A stretch of DNA of 8,599 nt from Opitutus sp. GAS368 (GTDB lineage Bacteria; Verrucomicrobiota; Verrucomicrobiia; Opitutales; UBA953): contig CAMDQP010000039.1 of assembly GCA_945906115.1 (NCBI GenBank), positions 1 to 8,599 of the forward strand, read 5' to 3'. The notes beneath the pieces are model-generated. The model did no database searches and was not told where the DNA came from. It saw only the letters and a list, made by a program, of their open reading frames with translations. The number at the start of each line of letters is the position of its first letter. The stretch's first letter is position 1. The position numbers were made by a program, and so were the translations under genes. Below are positions 6,825 to 8,599 of this stretch, in pieces.

Positions 6825-7415
6825 TTAGCGAGCCGGTGTTTCGGCCTGCGGAATGAAGATATCGACGTCCGCTTTCAGTTCGTTAGGAGAGGAAAGGTTA
6901 TTCGCTTTCATAATCCATTCGACCTTTGATCCGTTGCGGAGGGCAATCCTGGCGAGCATGTCGCCCGATTTGACGCGATACTTGATACCGGTCTGAGGGA
7001 CGTCGGAAGGGGCAGCCTCTTCGGTTGTGGCGGGGGCTTCAGTCTGAGCGGTAGCCTTGGGAGCCTTGGTGGACTTCGTGGCAGGAGCCGGGCCGGTCTT
7101 GCCAAGGGCGGCGTTAACTTGGCGAGTGAGCTCGGCGAGCGCCGCGTTCACTTCGTCGGTCTGTTGCTTCAAGCGACGATCCACTTCGGCTAACGTTTCG
7201 GCGCGCGCCTTGGACAGCGCTTCGCCCTGCGACGCGGCGGGAGACTGGCTGGCCTTCTGGCGATTGAGGGCCGAACGCAGATCGGCATTCTCGAGCTTTA
7301 ATTTTTCAACCTCGTTACGCAGCTCGGCGAGGTCCTGCTGCATCCCGGCGAGCTGGGCGTTTTGAGCCGCGAGAGGAAGTAGGCCGAGGAAAAGAAAAAG
7401 GATGCCGAAACGCAT
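6825..7415 (-). CDS. Exported coiled-coil protein with C-terminal LysM domain
   Basis: Predicted envelope protein; the exact role is unknown. From the ATG at 7415 it has 196 residues: a signal peptide (hydrophobic 4-16, likely cut near 17-20), a long heptad-like coiled coil (about 20-105: LAELRNEVEKLKLENADLRS), an Ala/Pro/Thr/Lys linker (106-142), and one LysM domain (about 145-189: YRVKSGDMLARIALRNG through VDIFIPQ). LysM domains bind the glycan of peptidoglycan. The signal peptide lacks a lipobox cysteine, so it is probably periplasmic and wall-associated. The frame stays open to a TTG at 7454, but the ATG start places the signal peptide at the N-terminus and is preferred. No catalytic domain is seen. 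The gene lies 19 bases before parB and probably shares its transcript; it diverges from mnmA. Confidence 0.85.
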   Translation of the reverse strand: MRFGILFLFLGLLPLAAQNAQLAGMQQDLAELRNEVEKLKLENADLRSALNRQKASQSPAASQGEALSKARAETLAEVDRRLKQQTDEVNAALAELTRQVNAALGKTGPAPATKSTKAPKATAQTEAPATTEEAAPSDVPQTGIKYRVKSGDMLARIALRNGSKVEWIMKANNLSSPNELKADVDIFIPQAETPAR

Positions 7416-7580
7416 GGACGGAGGAAAACATGCCCAAGGCGGGAGAGCAAGCAAGGTAGGGTAGCCACAATGGACAGGGGCAGGGACAGGGACCGGCCAA
7501 TATTACCTACCCCCACCCCTGCCCCTACCCCTTGGAATTAATCTGTATCCCCGCCCTTCCCCGCCCTACCTTGCCAGCCG
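7416..7580. promoter_or_regulatory. Divergent LysM-gene / mnmA control region
   Basis: These 165 bases must carry promoters in both directions. A perfect 11-bp inverted repeat, GCAAGGTAGGG (7451-7461) and CCCTACCTTGC (7564-7574), places the same word on the coding strand before each gene: 35 bases before the LysM-gene ATG and 6 before mnmA ATG. Between them lie a CAGGGR-type purine tract (7473-7492), an AT-rich patch (GGCCAATATTACC, 7495-7507), a C-tract and a second AT-rich patch (7532-7548). No clear -35/-10 pair was found. The layout resembles the fabD/purH region: each gene has a pyrimidine-rich leader on its own strand. Confidence 0.4.
7510..7531 (-). other. G-quadruplex / i-motif tract before mnmA
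   Basis: The plus strand has C runs of 5, 4, 4 and 4 bases separated by A, TG and TA. The minus strand therefore has four G runs of at least four with 1-2 base loops, a strict quadruplex pattern. It resembles the tract before purH (shared word CCCCTACCCC) and lies 49 bases before the mnmA ATG. Confidence 0.55.
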
Positions 7581-8599
7581 ATGTCCAAGGTTCTGGTAGC
7601 CCTCTCCGGCGGCGTTGATAGCGCCGTGGCGGCCCTTCTGCTCAAGCAGAAAGGGCACGAGGTGCATGCCGCCTACTTCCGGACCTGGATGAACGAGGAA
7701 GGCCTTCCCTTCCCCGGCGAGTGCCCCTGGGAGGACGACGTTCGTAACGCCCAGGCCGTCGCCGAGCACCTCGGCCTGCCCTTCCGCATCCTCGACCTCG
7801 TCCAGGATTACCGCGACACGGTCGTGCAGTACCTCGTCGACGGCTACCGCCAAGGCCTGACCCCGAACCCCGACATCATCTGTAACCGCGAGATGAAGTT
7901 CGGCGTCTTCCTGCGTAAGGCACTCAAGGACGGGTTCGACGTCATCGCGACGGGCCACTATGCGCGCCGCCGCGAAAATACCGACGGAACGTTCGACCTA
8001 CTCGAAGGCCTCGACCCGAATAAGGATCAGTCCTACTTCCTCGCGCTGCTCCGCCAAGAACAGCTCGCGAAGGCGATCTTCCCGATCGGCGAACTGCTGA
8101 AGCCCGAAGTCCGCCAACTCGCGGCGGACGCGCAGCTGCCGAACGCCGAACGCAAGGACAGCCAAGGTATCTGCTTCCTCGGCCAGATTCCCGTGCAGGA
8201 TTTTCTCGAGCGACACATCCCGGATTCACCCGGCCCGGTCGTGAACGCCACCGGTAAAGAAATCGGCCAGCATCGCGGCCTGCATCGCTACACCATCGGC
8301 CAGCGCAAGGGCATCGGACTGCCCTCCAACACCGAGAACGAATACTTCGTCGTCGTGAAGAAAGATTTTGCCACGAACACCCTACACGTCGCTTTTGACA
8401 AGCCGGACGCGCCCTGGCTCTACACCGGTGAAGCCATCGCACGTGACTTCACCTGGATCAATCAGCCCGTCAGCGGCGAACAGGACATCCTCGCCCGCGT
8501 GCGTTACCGCGACAAAGCCACGCCCGCCCGCTTCATCCCGCAGGCCGACGGCACCGTCCGCCTCCGCTTCGCTGAGACCCAACGTGGCCTCGCTCCCGG
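7581..8599 (+). CDS. mnmA: tRNA-specific 2-thiouridylase MnmA, 3' end missing
   Basis: ATP-dependent enzyme that thiolates U34 at the wobble position of Lys, Glu and Gln tRNAs, taking sulfur from a persulfide relay. 339 codons are visible, open to the right edge; the family is about 350-380, so only the end is missing. Visible parts: PP-loop SGGVDS (9-14), TPNPDIICN with Asp98 and catalytic Cys101, ATGHYARR (123-130), LDPNKDQSYFL (144-154), DSQGICFLG with the second catalytic Cys198, HRYTIGQRKGIG (235-246), and RVRYRDKATPA (306-316) in the C-terminal barrel. The two cysteines match E. coli Cys102 and Cys199. ATG at 7581 starts just before the PP-loop as expected; the leader CCCTACCTTGCCAGCCG has no Shine-Dalgarno sequence. 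It diverges from the LysM-parB pair. Confidence 0.97.
   Translation, partial: MSKVLVALSGGVDSAVAALLLKQKGHEVHAAYFRTWMNEEGLPFPGECPWEDDVRNAQAVAEHLGLPFRILDLVQDYRDTVVQYLVDGYRQGLTPNPDIICNREMKFGVFLRKALKDGFDVIATGHYARRRENTDGTFDLLEGLDPNKDQSYFLALLRQEQLAKAIFPIGELLKPEVRQLAADAQLPNAERKDSQGICFLGQIPVQDFLERHIPDSPGPVVNATGKEIGQHRGLHRYTIGQRKGIGLPSNTENEYFVVVKKDFATNTLHVAFDKPDAPWLYTGEAIARDFTWINQPVSGEQDILARVRYRDKATPARFIPQADGTVRLRFAETQRGLAP

Noticed and set aside
7416..7454. Earlier TTG start for the LysM protein at 7454
   Set aside because: It would put 13 residues before a clear signal peptide and lies in the shared 11-bp repeat; the ATG at 7415 is simpler.
7942..8442. Arg- and Ser-rich minus-strand open frame opposite mnmA
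   Set aside because: Shadow frame; the MnmA motifs are intact across the same stretch on the plus strand.

Overview
The window is high-GC bacterial chromosome carrying ordinary single-copy housekeeping genes. Every gene found is a recognisable core gene, and no phage, transposon, CRISPR array, tRNA or rRNA was seen. The protein flavour suggests Verrucomicrobiota, probably Opitutae: a signal peptidase I with a long insert after an NSMWPTYNG serine box, FabD with GLSLGE, and MnmA with a GECPWEDD segment. This is family knowledge and inference; no 16S or search supports it here.

Layout, left to right. Minus strand, positions 1-3980: a probable operon transcribed fabD (malonyl-CoA:ACP transacylase) -> lepA (elongation factor 4) -> lepB (signal peptidase I, running off the left edge), with gaps of 73 and 57 bases. 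Positions 3981-4196 are a divergent control region. Plus strand, 4197-5738: purH, the last two steps of IMP synthesis. Positions 5739-5905 are a convergent spacer full of inverted repeats. Minus strand, 5906-7415: a probable two-gene operon, an exported coiled-coil/LysM protein followed 19 bases later by parB (chromosome segregation). Positions 7416-7580 are a second divergent region. Plus strand, 7581 to the right edge: mnmA (tRNA 2-thiouridylase), partial.

The genes do not form one pathway. They cover lipid precursor supply, translation fidelity, protein export, purine synthesis, envelope, segregation and tRNA modification, as expected of a core chromosomal segment.

The unusual content is mainly non-coding. 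A related inverted-repeat element lies on each side of purH, with a 26/28 identical direct match 1,773 bases apart. A 19-bp near-perfect hairpin overlaps the purH stop codon. Both divergent regions carry C4-C7 tracts that are G-quadruplex motifs on the other strand. None of the seven genes has a Shine-Dalgarno sequence; instead they share pyrimidine-rich leaders, CC at or next to the start codon, and often TCC as second codon. On the protein side, LepB carries a roughly 165-residue insert inside its catalytic-serine box and a perfect 10-bp hairpin within that insert's coding sequence. I see no clear new biological system.
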